A stretch of 64,000 bases of DNA, taken from positions 1 through 64,000 of the forward strand of contig CAWUKT010000022.1 in NCBI GenBank assembly GCA_963923035.1, given 5' to 3'. The DNA comes from CAWUKT01 sp963923035. GTDB taxonomy: Bacteria > Bacteroidota > Bacteroidia > J057 > JADKCL01. The position numbers were made by a program, and so were the translations under genes. Below the pieces are notes generated by a model, which worked only from the letters and a program-made list of their open reading frames with translations, did no database searches and was not told the origin of the DNA. Positions 48,364 to 57,883 of the stretch are shown piece after piece (the first letter of the stretch is position 1; every line of letters begins with the position of its first letter).

Positions 48364-49194
48364 TCAAATTTCCACCCCGACATCCTGGGCGGGGCTGGAC
48401 TGGGCCCTGGTCACCTGGCGGGCCCGGTGCCACCGGCGGAAGGCCCGCCGGATAGAATTGTGGATCAGGCAGATTCCCTGGGCGGGTGCGATGGGTACCA
48501 GGATCAACATGCCGTCTCCCTGGTCAAATTGCGGGTTTTGGGACAGGTAAAATTGGGAGGCGGGATCGGTCCGCTGCCGCACCCGCTCGATTTCGAAGGG
48601 CGTCAGCTTGACCCGCCAGCCGACCTGGCGCCGGTAGGGATGGGCATCCACCGCCTTGAGGTCCAGTGCCTGCGACAGCTGATTCATGATCCGGCGAACC
48701 GGAGCCGGCGTTTTTTTCTCGGGCCGCGGCCAGATCCGCAACCCTTGGTTGACAATCACACAATAGGGATTGGGGTGGATGGGCGTGGCGAGGAACCACG
48801 ACCGTCGGAAGCCGGACCGGAAATACTGAAGGGTGATTTCCCGGGAGAGCACTCGCATCGCCGTATTTTTCCCGCGGTACGCGGGAAGCATCCCCACTTC
48901 GGTCCGAAAGACCGTGTGCTTGCGGCGGGAAGGCTGGACGTCAAATTGCTGAAAGGTCAGGTAGCCCACATCCTGACCTGCACCATTGGTCAGGAGGTAG
49001 ATCTTGGTCCGGCGGGTCGCCGGTTCGACCACATAGCGGTGGAACGCATCGGGAGAGACGCCATCGAAGATTTGGGAGTGGATCGCAAAGAGGCGTTGGG
49101 ACAGGGCCTGGCGGGCTTCAGGGGACATTCGGGCCGGAAAACAGGGGCGTTGGACTTTGAGTTGGTTCATCTTGAGATCGTTTTGAATGGACAT
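48364..49194 (-). CDS. GNAT-family N-acyltransferase
   Basis: 276 aa. GNAT pattern: GQDVGYLTFQQFDVQPSRRKH (strand-turn), RTEVGMLPAYRGKNTAMRVLS, where A-Y-R-G-K-N-T-A matches the acetyl-CoA-binding loop R/Q-x-x-G-x-A, followed by EITLQYFRSGFRRSWFL and a C-terminal basic tail (RRAFRRWHRARQVTRAQ). ATG at 49192-49194 (MSIQND) or 49168-49170 (MNQLK). Substrate unknown; the many Arg/Trp suggest RNA or acidic-polymer contact but this is a guess. Upstream of the secreted protein gene, same strand. Confidence 0.75.
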   Translation of the reverse strand: MSIQNDLKMNQLKVQRPCFPARMSPEARQALSQRLFAIHSQIFDGVSPDAFHRYVVEPATRRTKIYLLTNGAGQDVGYLTFQQFDVQPSRRKHTVFRTEVGMLPAYRGKNTAMRVLSREITLQYFRSGFRRSWFLATPIHPNPYCVIVNQGLRIWPRPEKKTPAPVRRIMNQLSQALDLKAVDAHPYRRQVGWRVKLTPFEIERVRQRTDPASQFYLSQNPQFDQGDGMLILVPIAPAQGICLIHNSIRRAFRRWHRARQVTRAQSSPAQDVGVEI

Positions 49195-49340
49195 ACTTCA
49201 TCCACCCGACGGAGTCGGTACTGAGGGGCAGGTGAAATGATTGGGTTTGATTCAAAGATGAAGAATGCCACTCCCCGGGCCAATCCCAATATTTAAATTT
49301 TTTGCAAGTCTGAATGAAGGGTTGGGAGTGGAAATGCCTC

Positions 49341-50951
49341 TCAGGAGCCCTGGTTGCCTAAAATCTCCCCGCCACTTTTGAAGGTCTTATCCGGGTCAAG
49401 CGCTTTTGCCACATTGTCAATTCTTTCTTGAACCCGTTGGCGATAGGTGGTGGAAATGGGTTGCTGTTTGATTTTACTCTCCAACCAAAAAATCAGCTCG
49501 TACATGCCCGCCGGCTCCCGGACTTCCCGCTTCTCGGCGAGTTTCCAAAGGGCCAGATAAAGCGCCTGAATGGCCTCGGATCCTTTTTCAGCGGAGGAAG
49601 GAAACAGGATGTCTTTCAAATGGGAAAACACCACCCGCTCAAAGGATTGCATCTTTTTCTTGCCCTGGTAATGCCGGAGGGCCGACCAGTGGAGGTATTC
49701 GACGAGGTCGTGGTTGCCGAGTTCGAAGTGGATCACAATTTGGAAGACGCGGGAGAAGTCCTGGATATGTTGGCGGACGTCGATGCGGGGCAAATTGCGG
49801 ATCTGGTTGAGCCAATGGAGCGCATCGGAATAATTGCCCTGGAGGAAATGAAAAATGGTCAGGTTGTAGTAGAAGGTGATTTGGCGGGAGGCGGGAACCT
49901 TGGCCGCGTAGCGCGCCAGGAGGTCGCGGATTTGGTCGACGAGCACTGCCCCAGCCTCAAATTTGCCGGTATTGAGGTAGTAGAGGAGCTGGATATAGCA
50001 GGATTGGTTGATGAGATTGATCTCATCCTCAGCACTTTGCGGCTGGACGCCCGCCAGCCGCTCAATGACCGTCTCGGCAATGCCGTAGCGCTTGTACACA
50101 ATGCTGGCCGACAGCAGTTCCGTGAGCGCTCGGACGTAGCCGCGCGGCTGCTGGCGGATGTGATCGGGGTGCGCCTCCCACAATTGCACCTGGGCCTGAA
50201 AATGGTCCAGGGCCCGCGGATAATCGCGTTGGAGCAGCGCGTGGCTGCCCAGGACATGGTGGCGGTCCCGCTGGGCCCGCAACGACGTCAATTCCTGCGC
50301 GCCGCGCAGAATCGGGTGGTCCACGATCTCCTGAAAGGCCTCGAGCTGGGTCGGAGACAGGGACTGGGCGCGCAGGGTGCGCAGCGTTTTGTGCTTGTCC
50401 TTCATCGACGCCATCACCACCTGTTCCTCCAGCAGACCGATCACCTCTTGCACCCGGTTGAGTTGGGCGTCAATGCGTTCGTCCAGGCGCTTGGATTCGG
50501 TCTTGAACAGGAGTTCTTGTTCCAGTTCCAGGATTTCCAGCGACACCAAGGGAGCTTCCAGCGCCTTGGCCTTCTTCGCCGCCCGCCCCAGCCATTTCAG
50601 GGCGCTTTTGTATTACCCTTTTTCAAACAGAATCCGCGCTCCCCCCACCAGTTCCCGCAATTTCCCCGCCTCGCTGCGGTTGGTTTGGAGCGACTGAAGG
50701 GAGCGGATCAGCAGTCCCATCAGGTGGTACAGGGTGGATTGGTAGTGAGCCGCGTAGGTTTGGGCCTGGAGGAACGCTAAAAATGCCGCTTCCTCATATT
50801 TCTCCCGCGCATTCAGATAATCAAACAGTTCGGTATAGTTGTTGGATTGTTTTTTCCCCGTGAAGGTCGCAAACAGCTTGAAATAACGCTTTTCGTGGGG
50901 CGTCATGGAATGGATCAGCTGGTGGACTTCGAAGAGAGATTGAGAGCGCAT
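49341..50951 (-). pseudogene. Nonsense-interrupted paralogue of the 15.8-kb helical protein
   Basis: One continuous frame of 537 codons from ATG 50949-50951 with a single in-frame TAA at 50613-50615 (codon 113). Left part MRSQSLFEVHQLIHSMTPHEKRYFKL ... ARILFEKG, then stop, then YKSALKWLGRAAKKAKA and about 420 further residues that keep protein-like composition, no other stop, same frame. N-terminal motif matches SLLIQSLTQQEKRFF of the intact gene at 15826. The natural codon would be Leu (TTA to TAA is one change). Explanations: recent pseudogene, sequencing error, or a programmed stop. The downstream part has no good start (a TTG at 50549). Confidence 0.8.
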
Positions 50952-51155
50952 GGCAGAGGTTGGGTGAAATAGAAAATACAAATTCTACCCCAGCCCTTCA
51001 AAAATGATTCGCCCAAACCGTTGTTGAGGGATGTTTTCAAGCAAAAGCAGTGCTTTCAGAGATTCAAATATTGAGATAATAGTGTTTCGTTCCTTGGAGG
51101 GAGAACTGCATCTTCGAATTGTTCAACGGAATCAACCACTAACAATTTCGAAATT

Positions 51156-51566
51156 ATGGAACCCATCAAAATCAGCCGCATCAAGAGCAATTTGACGACC
51201 CCTTGCACCCTCCAAAACGACAACAACGAACCCGTGATGGTTCAGCCCGGCGAAACCATCAATGAACTGAACGATTTCAACCTGGCCATCGTGGGCCATG
51301 TATCCGAAGTGGACAGCGGCAATTTCCGTTGCCTCAACGTGGAGGGGGATCCCCACGCAAACGCCTTCGCCGTCGTCGACGGCACGGGCCTCATCAGCGC
51401 CCTGGGCACCCAATTGCAGGATTTTTCCCCCAATGAGCCGGAGCGCGTGAAAATTTCGATTCCCGAAGCTGCTCCGGGGCATTCCGTTTCCCTCGTCCTC
51501 ATGGAAGACGACACCGAAAATGGCCGCGTGGTATGGGTCGTAGGAGATATTGACGATGTGTTATAG
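51156..51566 (+). CDS. Hypothetical protein, 136 aa
   Basis: Unrecognised. Cytoplasmic-looking, no signal. MEPIKISRIKSNLTTPCTLQ, then DNNEPVMVQPGETINELNDFN, LAIVGHVSEVDSGNFRCLNV, FAVVDGTGLISALGTQLQDF and HSVSLVLMEDDTENGRVVWVVG: alternating beta strands, acidic, ending DIDDVL. The beta-rich, Gly/Asn-turned style resembles several other orphan small genes here (17898, 4684), but no sequence match is apparent among them. Ends 48 bases before the convergent RND gene, with a shared terminator. Confidence 0.72.
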   Translation: MEPIKISRIKSNLTTPCTLQNDNNEPVMVQPGETINELNDFNLAIVGHVSEVDSGNFRCLNVEGDPHANAFAVVDGTGLISALGTQLQDFSPNEPERVKISIPEAAPGHSVSLVLMEDDTENGRVVWVVGDIDDVL

Positions 51567-51591
51567 GGCCAACCCTTTTTCATCTTAGGAT

Positions 51592-51619
51592 GGTGGCCCC
51601 TTCGCCCGGAGGGGTCACC
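51592..51619. terminator. Bidirectional terminator between convergent genes
   Basis: GGTGGCCCCT (51592-51601) pairs with AGGGGTCACC (51610-51619, one G-T wobble); the right arm overlaps the RND gene stop at 51615. T-tract absent, so strength uncertain. Confidence 0.5.
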
Positions 51620-53912
51620 GTTGTTGTACCGGCATGGGTTTTTCGACCTCTTCTTCCACTTTTACCTGATCCTTCAGCAACCACCGAATCAGAACGGGAA
51701 TCAGCAAGAAATCCGCCACCAGGGCCACAATCAGGGTCAGGGAGAGGAGCAGGCCGATGATGAGGGTGGGGGGGAATGCCGAACCGAGCAGGGTGCCAAA
51801 TCCCGCAAACAGAATCAAAGTAGTGATGATAATGGCCCGCCCGGTCTCGTCAAAGGTCGCAGAAATGGCCTCCGCATTCGTTTGTCCTTTGTCCCGCTCC
51901 AACTTGAACCGGCTCAGGAAATGAATGCTGTCGTCCACGGCAATCCCGAAGGCGACGGTGAAGACAATGGCGATTTTGGGATCCAATTCCAGGCCCAAAG
52001 CGCCAATCAGGGCCGCGGTGGCGAGGAGGGGGATGATATTCGGGATCAGGGAAATGATCACTACGCGGAAATTGCGGAAGATCAGTCCCATGAAGATGCT
52101 CACCAGCAAGAAGGCCAGCCCCAGACTCTTCAGCAGGCTGATGACGAGGAGTTCCTGGTGTTTGTCGAAGATATGCCGCGCCCCGGTATGTGTCAGGCGG
52201 AACAGGCCCGGCTCCAACTCGGCCTCCGCAAATTCGCTCACCTCCTCCTTGATGTCCATCACCGGTCCCGACCCGATGTCCGGGATTTTGGTATACATCC
52301 AGGCCGACCGTCCATCTTCACTCAGGACAAACCCGAGTTCATTGCGCATGAAATCACCCGCCATTTCCTGCTCCTGATCAAATACCACTTGGTTCTCTAC
52401 AATGGCCAGGGAATCGGGATTGAGGTAATTCAACGAATAGTGGAGGATGCGGAACATGGTCAACGGTGAGGTCACCGGCCCCGTTTCGGGAAGGTCCAGC
52501 AGGTAATTCTCGAGGCGCCTCAGCTCTCGCTGAGTTTCCACTTCGAAGAGGCTCCGCCCTTCGGGCAGCACCTGAAGGGCCATGTCCAGCGTATTGACGC
52601 CGCCCAGCGCTTCGTCAATGGCCAAAAAGTCGGCCTTGACCTGCGAGCGGAGGGGGAAATCCCGCACATTGGTCAGGCTGAGGCTGCTCTGGGAAGCGGC
52701 CAGGCTCGTGACCACAATAAAGACCAGGGTGCCCCAGGCAATGGCCCGGGGAAAGCGGTGGGTCGTGCGCTTGAACAGGCCCAGCGTGCGGGAAAAGGGC
52801 TTGACCTTTCGGGGCCGCATCAGCTGGTCCGCGGAAAACCAGCTCACCAGCGCCGTAGTCAGCAGAATCACCGTGCCGAAGGCCATGAAGACGCCCACCG
52901 CCGCAAACAGACCAAAATTGCGGATGGGCGGCATATTGGAAGTCAGCAGGGACAAAAATCCGATGGCCGTCGTCAGCGAAGTCATGAAAGTCGCCAATCC
53001 GATTTCACGAATCGTGACCCGCAGCGCATCGGCCTTGGCCATCCCCCGGTGCAATTCCTCGACATACTTCGTCATGATATGCACCACGTCCGAGGTCCCC
53101 ACAATCACCATCAGCACTGGATACAGGGTCGCCATCAGGTCAATGGGCCGTCCGATCCAACCCAGGAATCCGAAGAAAATGATCAGCCCCAGCATCACCG
53201 AAAAGAAGGCCACCACCGTTCCCCAGAACCGCCGGAACAGCAGCGCCATGCAGGTGAGCATGACCAGCGTCGCGATCAGCGTATAGGTCCCAAACTCGGT
53301 GGTCTGGTAATTCAGCATGGTATAGTGGAAGATCGGATAGCCCACCACGTGGGTTTGGTTTTCCCATCCAAATTCGGCGATCAGGGCCGTCAGCGATTCA
53401 TTGAACCAGTTTTCCTCCGTTTGAGTGCGCTCAGAGGGCGTGGAGATGTGGACGATGAGCATGTCTCCGTTGCGGGAGATAAAATTGCCCGGCCAGCGCT
53501 GGTCGCCCATGATGCGGGCACTGTCCGCCTCAAGGTCTTCCGAGCCCCGAAAATCGAGCACCGGCAGCATCATGGGGGCGCTGGGATCGTAGAGGTAGTC
53601 GCGGATATTGGTCAGGGAATAGGCCTCTGTGGCCAGGGGCAGGCGGCGAGCACAACGGGTGAACTTTGCCACCTCCTCCAAAAACTCTTTTTCGAAGACC
53701 CCTCCTTCATTTTTGACTCCCACCAAGACCGAGTTACTCCCCGACTGAAATTGGGATTTGAACTCGTTATAGAATACAATGTCGGGATCGTCTTCGGGGA
53801 GAAAGGCCTCGAAATTGAAGGCAAAGGACAGTTTGCTCAGTCCAATGGCGCTGACAATGGTCAGCCCCACGAAAATCAACAATAGAAAGCTGCGTCCGCG
53901 CCGATTGAGCAT
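51615..53912 (-). CDS. RND/MMPL-family transporter
   Basis: 765 aa from ATG 53910-53912 (a GTG two codons upstream is possible). Twelve-segment RND layout in two halves. First transmembrane helix SFLLLIFVGLTIVSAIGL; large first periplasmic loop with FNFEAFLPEDDPDIVFYNEF; second half-cluster ATLVMLTCMALLFRRF ... VMLGLIIFFGFLGWIGRPIDLMATLYPVLMVIVGTSDVVHIMTK (the D-V-V-H motif of MMPL/RND), LATFMTSLTTAIGFLSLLTSN; later FGIAVDDSIHFLSRFK in the second half (the GIAVDDSIH motif). Such proteins export lipids, hopanoids or polyketides, or act in Hpn/MmpL-like roles; substrate not readable. Upstream lies a MarR gene (63 bases), likely its regulator. Confidence 0.9.
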   Translation of the reverse strand: MLNRRGRSFLLLIFVGLTIVSAIGLSKLSFAFNFEAFLPEDDPDIVFYNEFKSQFQSGSNSVLVGVKNEGGVFEKEFLEEVAKFTRCARRLPLATEAYSLTNIRDYLYDPSAPMMLPVLDFRGSEDLEADSARIMGDQRWPGNFISRNGDMLIVHISTPSERTQTEENWFNESLTALIAEFGWENQTHVVGYPIFHYTMLNYQTTEFGTYTLIATLVMLTCMALLFRRFWGTVVAFFSVMLGLIIFFGFLGWIGRPIDLMATLYPVLMVIVGTSDVVHIMTKYVEELHRGMAKADALRVTIREIGLATFMTSLTTAIGFLSLLTSNMPPIRNFGLFAAVGVFMAFGTVILLTTALVSWFSADQLMRPRKVKPFSRTLGLFKRTTHRFPRAIAWGTLVFIVVTSLAASQSSLSLTNVRDFPLRSQVKADFLAIDEALGGVNTLDMALQVLPEGRSLFEVETQRELRRLENYLLDLPETGPVTSPLTMFRILHYSLNYLNPDSLAIVENQVVFDQEQEMAGDFMRNELGFVLSEDGRSAWMYTKIPDIGSGPVMDIKEEVSEFAEAELEPGLFRLTHTGARHIFDKHQELLVISLLKSLGLAFLLVSIFMGLIFRNFRVVIISLIPNIIPLLATAALIGALGLELDPKIAIVFTVAFGIAVDDSIHFLSRFKLERDKGQTNAEAISATFDETGRAIIITTLILFAGFGTLLGSAFPPTLIIGLLLSLTLIVALVADFLLIPVLIRWLLKDQVKVEEEVEKPMPVQQR

Positions 53913-53975
53913 GGCCACAAAGATAGCGGCTCTGCGGAAAAATGGAACGTGAATTTTGGGGAAGCGACGGGTCCG

Positions 53976-54428
53976 TTACCCGCGGAATTTATCGAGGATG
54001 CGGTTGAGCTCCTCGGCCTCCTCTTCGGTGATGTTTCCGATGAAATTTTTCTCCATGTGCTGGATCTCCACATCGATGTCGCTGAGGAGGTGGAGCCCTT
54101 TGTCGGTGATGGACACATTGACCTGGCGGCGGTCGTGGTCACAGATGACCCGCTCGACGAGGTCTTTTTGGCGGAGTTTTTCAACGAGGCGGGAGGCATT
54201 GGACATTTTGTCCAGCATCCGTTCGGTGAGGAGGCGAATGGTGGCCGGCTTGGGATGTTGGCCGCGGAGAATCCGGAGGATATTGAATTGCTGAATGGTA
54301 ATGCCGTAGCCTTTCATCAGGCCATTGTGGGTTGTATTCAGCCAGTTGCTTGTATATAAAATATTGATGACAGCCTTTTGCTGCTCGCTACGGAATTTCT
54401 TTTGAACAATTTCCTCTTCCAGTTTCAT
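53976..54428 (-). CDS. MarR-family transcriptional regulator
   Basis: 150 aa, winged helix-turn-helix. TSNWLNTTHNGLMKGYGITIQQFNILRIL (helices), HPKPATIRLLTERMLDKMSNASRLVEKLRQKDLVERVICDHDRRQVNVSITDKGL is the full MarR signature, with the DxRxxxVxxT box (DHDRRQVNVSITDKG), followed by an acidic tail helix. It precedes the RND gene by 63 bases on the same strand, so it probably regulates an efflux operon in response to small ligands. Quoted stretches are in parts. Start ATG 54426-54428. Confidence 0.9.
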   Translation of the reverse strand: MKLEEEIVQKKFRSEQQKAVINILYTSNWLNTTHNGLMKGYGITIQQFNILRILRGQHPKPATIRLLTERMLDKMSNASRLVEKLRQKDLVERVICDHDRRQVNVSITDKGLHLLSDIDVEIQHMEKNFIGNITEEEAEELNRILDKFRG

Positions 54429-55050
54429 AACGCATCAAGTCAATCGTAGATATTGTAGGTACATTCGGTGTAGTAACATGGAAAGTTAAGGAAATGTTTC
54501 TGGGGATAAAAAAAAGGGCGGGGAAGGGGGAGAAATTGAGCGAATACTAAGCGAAAGGAAGCCAAATACAGGGGAGATGCGGTTCTGAGGGAGCTGAATG
54601 GCCCTTTTGCATTCGGCTGGGGGCCTTTTGCTTCGCCTTTCCCCCTACATGGTGCCCGATTTTCTCTTTGGGACGGGCTGCTCTCCTGAATTTCTGCGGT
54701 TTTCCGCTCCGGAATTGGGCCGATCCACTTGATCACTCCGGGTTTCCGCCTCCAGGGGCCGGTGTTCCGTCTCTGAGCCCCAACCTTCGGGCTCAGAACT
54801 CGAAACTTCCAGCAGTGGAGCCCTAGCTTGGAGTGCTGAGGTCCAAGGGCCGAGCTATTTGCTCCGAGTTTCTACAAAAAAGGTCCATCCGTCCAGTTAT
54901 TGTGTCCAACCGGCCAGTTATTGGATCCGTTTTCGGAGCTTTTTGATATAAATGCTGGCCCCTTGCCATCGCCGGGAGCAATGGGGAAGGTCTGGGAATC
55001 CATTGAAGGGAGAACTGGCGGGAACCGATGGGAAAGGTTAATTTTGCCCC
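54429..55050. other. Gene-free stretch with hairpin and short direct repeat
   Basis: No gene supported in 622 bases; a minus-strand frame at 54440-54736 is unlike protein. Inverted repeat CTGAGCCC (54773-54780) with GGGCTCAG (54789-54796), loop CAACCTTC. Direct repeat CCAGTTATTG at 54893-54902 and 54914-54923 (21-base period). The region lies between divergent genes (marR on the left, LytTR gene on the right), so it may hold their operators. Confidence 0.45.
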
Positions 55051-55929
55051 ATGCGAACTCCCTCCATCGGTCAGTTTGTGCGGCGTCCCCACCCTTTCAT
55101 CTTCGGGCCCTTGAGCCTTTTGGTGCCGGGCGGAGCAACCTTTCTGCTGATCGCCTTGCTCGCTCCCTTTGGGTTCAAGGAGTTGGCCTGGGAAGGGCGC
55201 ATGTTGTGGGCAGCGGGCCTCGGCATGGTGGTGGCGGGCTGTGTCGGAGGCGTGGTAAAAGGGTTGCAGTGGAGTGTGCCCGGGTGGATGGAGCCGGAAA
55301 AATGGACCCTGGGACGGGAAATAGTATTGGTAGGCATTGTTTTGTTGGCGATTGCGGTGGCCGTGGGGCTATTGTTGTGGATGCTCGGAATGGGCGGGGA
55401 AAGTTTCGGAGAATGGACCCTGGTGATTTTGTTGCGGACCCTCAGCATTGCCTTTTTCCCCCTCACCCTCCTCGTCCTGATCGAACAATTCTCCCACCAA
55501 CGCCAGCGCCTCCGGGAAGCCAAAGCCCTCAGCGAGCAACTGGAATCGGCCGCCCTGAAGGAGGAAGAGATGCCCCTGGTATTGAGAGGGGAAAATGGGA
55601 AACCGGCCCTGCAAGTCCGCGCGGACGACCTCTTGTTTCTACAATCTGCCGGGAACTACGTAGAAGTCCACCACCGGGACGGCTCCGGCCAATTCCACAA
55701 GGACCTGGTCCGAAACCGCCTCAAATTGCTACTCGAAACATTGCCCCCCGACCGTTTCTTCCAATGCCACAAAAGCTACGTGGTGAATGTCCGACACATC
55801 CGAAAAGTCAAGGGCAACGCCCGCAACTATACCCTGCAACTCCAATTTGATGGCCTCGAAATCCCAGTGGCCCGTTCCCGCTCCGCGGCCCTTTCCGCAT
55901 TTCTCAATGCCCCCAAATCCGATGCCTGA
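55051..55929 (+). CDS. Membrane-anchored LytTR transcriptional regulator
   Basis: 292 aa. N-terminal about 150 residues hold four membrane segments (GGATFLLIALLAPFGF, WAAGLGMVVAGCVGGV, REIVLVGIVLLAIAVAVGLLLW, TLVILLRTLSIAFFPLTLLVL). A coiled coil (QFSHQRQRLREAKALSEQLES) leads to the C-terminal LytTR DNA-binding domain: KPALQVRADDLLFLQSAGNYVEVHH, NRLKLLLETLPPDRFFQCHKSYVVNVRHIRKV, SRSAALSAFL. There is no receiver domain; it is a membrane-bound LytTR protein of the type common in Bacteroidota. Possibly acts on a gene next to it: the outer-membrane protein and S41 peptidase genes follow on the same strand after 101 bases. Confidence 0.9.
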   Translation: MRTPSIGQFVRRPHPFIFGPLSLLVPGGATFLLIALLAPFGFKELAWEGRMLWAAGLGMVVAGCVGGVVKGLQWSVPGWMEPEKWTLGREIVLVGIVLLAIAVAVGLLLWMLGMGGESFGEWTLVILLRTLSIAFFPLTLLVLIEQFSHQRQRLREAKALSEQLESAALKEEEMPLVLRGENGKPALQVRADDLLFLQSAGNYVEVHHRDGSGQFHKDLVRNRLKLLLETLPPDRFFQCHKSYVVNVRHIRKVKGNARNYTLQLQFDGLEIPVARSRSAALSAFLNAPKSDA

Positions 55930-56030
55930 CCAGTCATCCCGCATGGCTCCCACTCATCCCAAAATCCCTTTTTTGACCTTTCAAGCCACTTTTCTTTCCC
56001 ATCATTGCGCCGCGAATCAATTTGTCGACC

Positions 56031-56816
56031 ATGATCAAAATTCCTTTGAGCGCCTTTTTTCTGCTCCCCTTCCTCCTCCTGTTTCTTTCCCTCCAGGGCC
56101 AGGATGCTGACCGGTCCCTTTCCCTCTCCGTGGGCTGGGCCCAAGCGGCCGCCCGTGAGTGGGCCTACTCCCCGCTGGGATATGCCGGAGGAGGGCCATC
56201 AATGGAATGGGGGTACGGGGTGGAAAAGGCGGGCGGAAAAACGGACTTCTTGCGGGTCCGGGCTTTCCGGGGCGAACTCGCCAATTCATTTGGAGCGTCG
56301 GCGGAGTTGCAGGCGTACGGATTGGAGCATGGGACCTTGTATGCATGGAAAAGAGAGGCGGCCCACCCCTTCCAATGGGGCTGGATCCATCGAAATCACC
56401 TGCAAATATTGGATTTTGCGGACGCTGCCAATTACAGCCCGCGCTTTTCCTTTCACAGTACCTTGGGTGTGGCCGGCGCCTATTGCGTTCCTTTGGGCGA
56501 CAGCCGATTCCAGGCTTTGGTCAGGGGCCAAATTCAGGTATTGGGCATTGTCGTGCAGTCGGGGTATGTCTCGAATGCGCCCATTGGGCAGGAGGCCGAC
56601 CCGAATGCTGGGGCCGCGGGCTGGCTTCAATCCATTCGCTTGTTTCGTCCCGGCAATGGTTGGGACTTTTCCCTGAACCCCCAATTGTCCTGCCGTTTGT
56701 CTCCCCTCAGTGCCTGTTCCTTGTCCTACCGCTACGACGGATTCCTGGTCCGGGGCCTCCACGCGAGCCGGCACAGCCAGGGCCAATACCTTCTCACCTT
56801 GACCACTCATTTGTAA
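56031..56816 (+). CDS. Outer-membrane-type beta-rich protein
   Basis: 261 aa from ATG 56031 (a TTG three codons upstream is possible), signal MIKIPLSAFFLLPFLLLFLSLQGQ. Beta-barrel-like Gly/aromatic alternation: LSLSVGWAQAAAREWAY, SFGASAELQAYGLEHGTLY, FSFHSTLGVAGAYCVPLGDS, FQALVRGQIQVLGIVVQSGYVSN, WDFSLNPQLSCRLSPLSACSLSYRYDGF. Ends QYLLTLTTHL, a terminal aromatic/hydrophobic strand as in OMPs. The stop TAA overlaps the next ATG by one base (TAATG), so translation is coupled with the S41 peptidase lipoprotein. Function unknown. Confidence 0.82.
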   Translation: MIKIPLSAFFLLPFLLLFLSLQGQDADRSLSLSVGWAQAAAREWAYSPLGYAGGGPSMEWGYGVEKAGGKTDFLRVRAFRGELANSFGASAELQAYGLEHGTLYAWKREAAHPFQWGWIHRNHLQILDFADAANYSPRFSFHSTLGVAGAYCVPLGDSRFQALVRGQIQVLGIVVQSGYVSNAPIGQEADPNAGAAGWLQSIRLFRPGNGWDFSLNPQLSCRLSPLSACSLSYRYDGFLVRGLHASRHSQGQYLLTLTTHL

Positions 56817-57829
56817 TGAAATCACGCACGCTCACCTTCGGATGGCTGGCCCTCTTCTTGTTGTTGGCCAGCGCCTGTGAAAAGCAATTTTTGGGTCCTG
56901 ACCCGGATGTCGATCCCTTTGCGGTCCACGACCATCTGTGGGAAGATCTGCGGGATCGGTACAGTTTCTTTGCCGAGAAAAACATCCATTGGGATTCACT
57001 GGGGACCGTCAGCCGGGGACAATTGACAGCATTCATGTCGGACCGGGAGTTGTTCGCCGTAATTGACGAACTCCTCGACCATTTAGAAGATGGCCATGTC
57101 AACCTGGTCGCGCCCTTCGACGTTGCCCGCAACTGGGATTGGTTCGAACAATTCCCGTCGAACTACGACGACGAGTTGATTGAGGCGGAATACCTGGGCC
57201 CGACGGCGCGCCATTTGGGTTCACTGAGACTCCAAGCCCATGACAGCATTCTCTATGTGAAGGTGCCCGATTTTGGCTCGTCCTGGACCTCCTCGGAACT
57301 GGATGCTTTGGTGGACGAAGCGAATGGACAGGAAGGTGTGGTGCTGGATTTGCGGAACAATGGAGGCGGCAGTTTGCAGGCGGCCTTTCACCTGATGTCT
57401 TGCTTTGTGGAGGAACCGCTGTTGTATGCCCGTCGGCGCACCAAAGTTGGCCCTGGTTCCAATGATTTTTCTGCCTGGGAGGCCTTGGAGGTGCAGCCCC
57501 GGAGCGGGGCCCGCTACGGCGGCAAGGTGGCCGTCCTGACGAACCGGCGGTCGTACAGCACTGCGACCCATTTCGCGGAAATGGCTGGTGTGGCGCCCCG
57601 CATGCGTCGGTTGGGGGACGTCACGGGTGGTGGCGGCGGCACCCCCGTCTACGGCGAACTGCCGAATGGCTGGACCTATCGGTTTTCGGCTACCCAAGCC
57701 GTGGCGCTGGACGGTCGCCAACTGGAAGCGGGCGTGGAGCCCGATTTCCTGGTGCCATTGGACCGCGTAGCGGTGGCAGCCGGAGTGGACAATATTGTTG
57801 AAGCGGCGGTGGCGTGGCTGCGCGAGTGA
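56816..57829 (+). CDS. S41-family peptidase lipoprotein
   Basis: 337 aa, ATG 56816-56818. Lipoprotein signal MKSRTLTFGWLALFLLLASAC with lipid Cys at 21. S41 (C-terminal processing/tricorn-type) core: LLDHLEDGHVNLVAPFDV, LRNNGGGSLQAAFHLMSCFVEE, NRRSYSTATHFAEMAGV with the nucleophilic Ser at 248, RRLGDVTGGGGGTPVYGELPNG and FLVPLDRVAVAAGVDNIVEAAVAWLRE. No PDZ domain visible, unlike CtpA. Translationally coupled to the upstream OMP-like gene, so they may form a surface proteolysis pair. Substrate unknown. Confidence 0.85.
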   Translation: MKSRTLTFGWLALFLLLASACEKQFLGPDPDVDPFAVHDHLWEDLRDRYSFFAEKNIHWDSLGTVSRGQLTAFMSDRELFAVIDELLDHLEDGHVNLVAPFDVARNWDWFEQFPSNYDDELIEAEYLGPTARHLGSLRLQAHDSILYVKVPDFGSSWTSSELDALVDEANGQEGVVLDLRNNGGGSLQAAFHLMSCFVEEPLLYARRRTKVGPGSNDFSAWEALEVQPRSGARYGGKVAVLTNRRSYSTATHFAEMAGVAPRMRRLGDVTGGGGGTPVYGELPNGWTYRFSATQAVALDGRQLEAGVEPDFLVPLDRVAVAAGVDNIVEAAVAWLRE

Positions 57830-57883
57830 AAAAGCCGGTGTTGGATTTGTACTTTTTTTGCCCCCAAAACCCTTCCAAAATCA

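Noticed and set aside
54440..54736. Minus-strand frame of 98 codons
   Set aside because: No protein-like pattern, in a gene-free region between divergent regulators.
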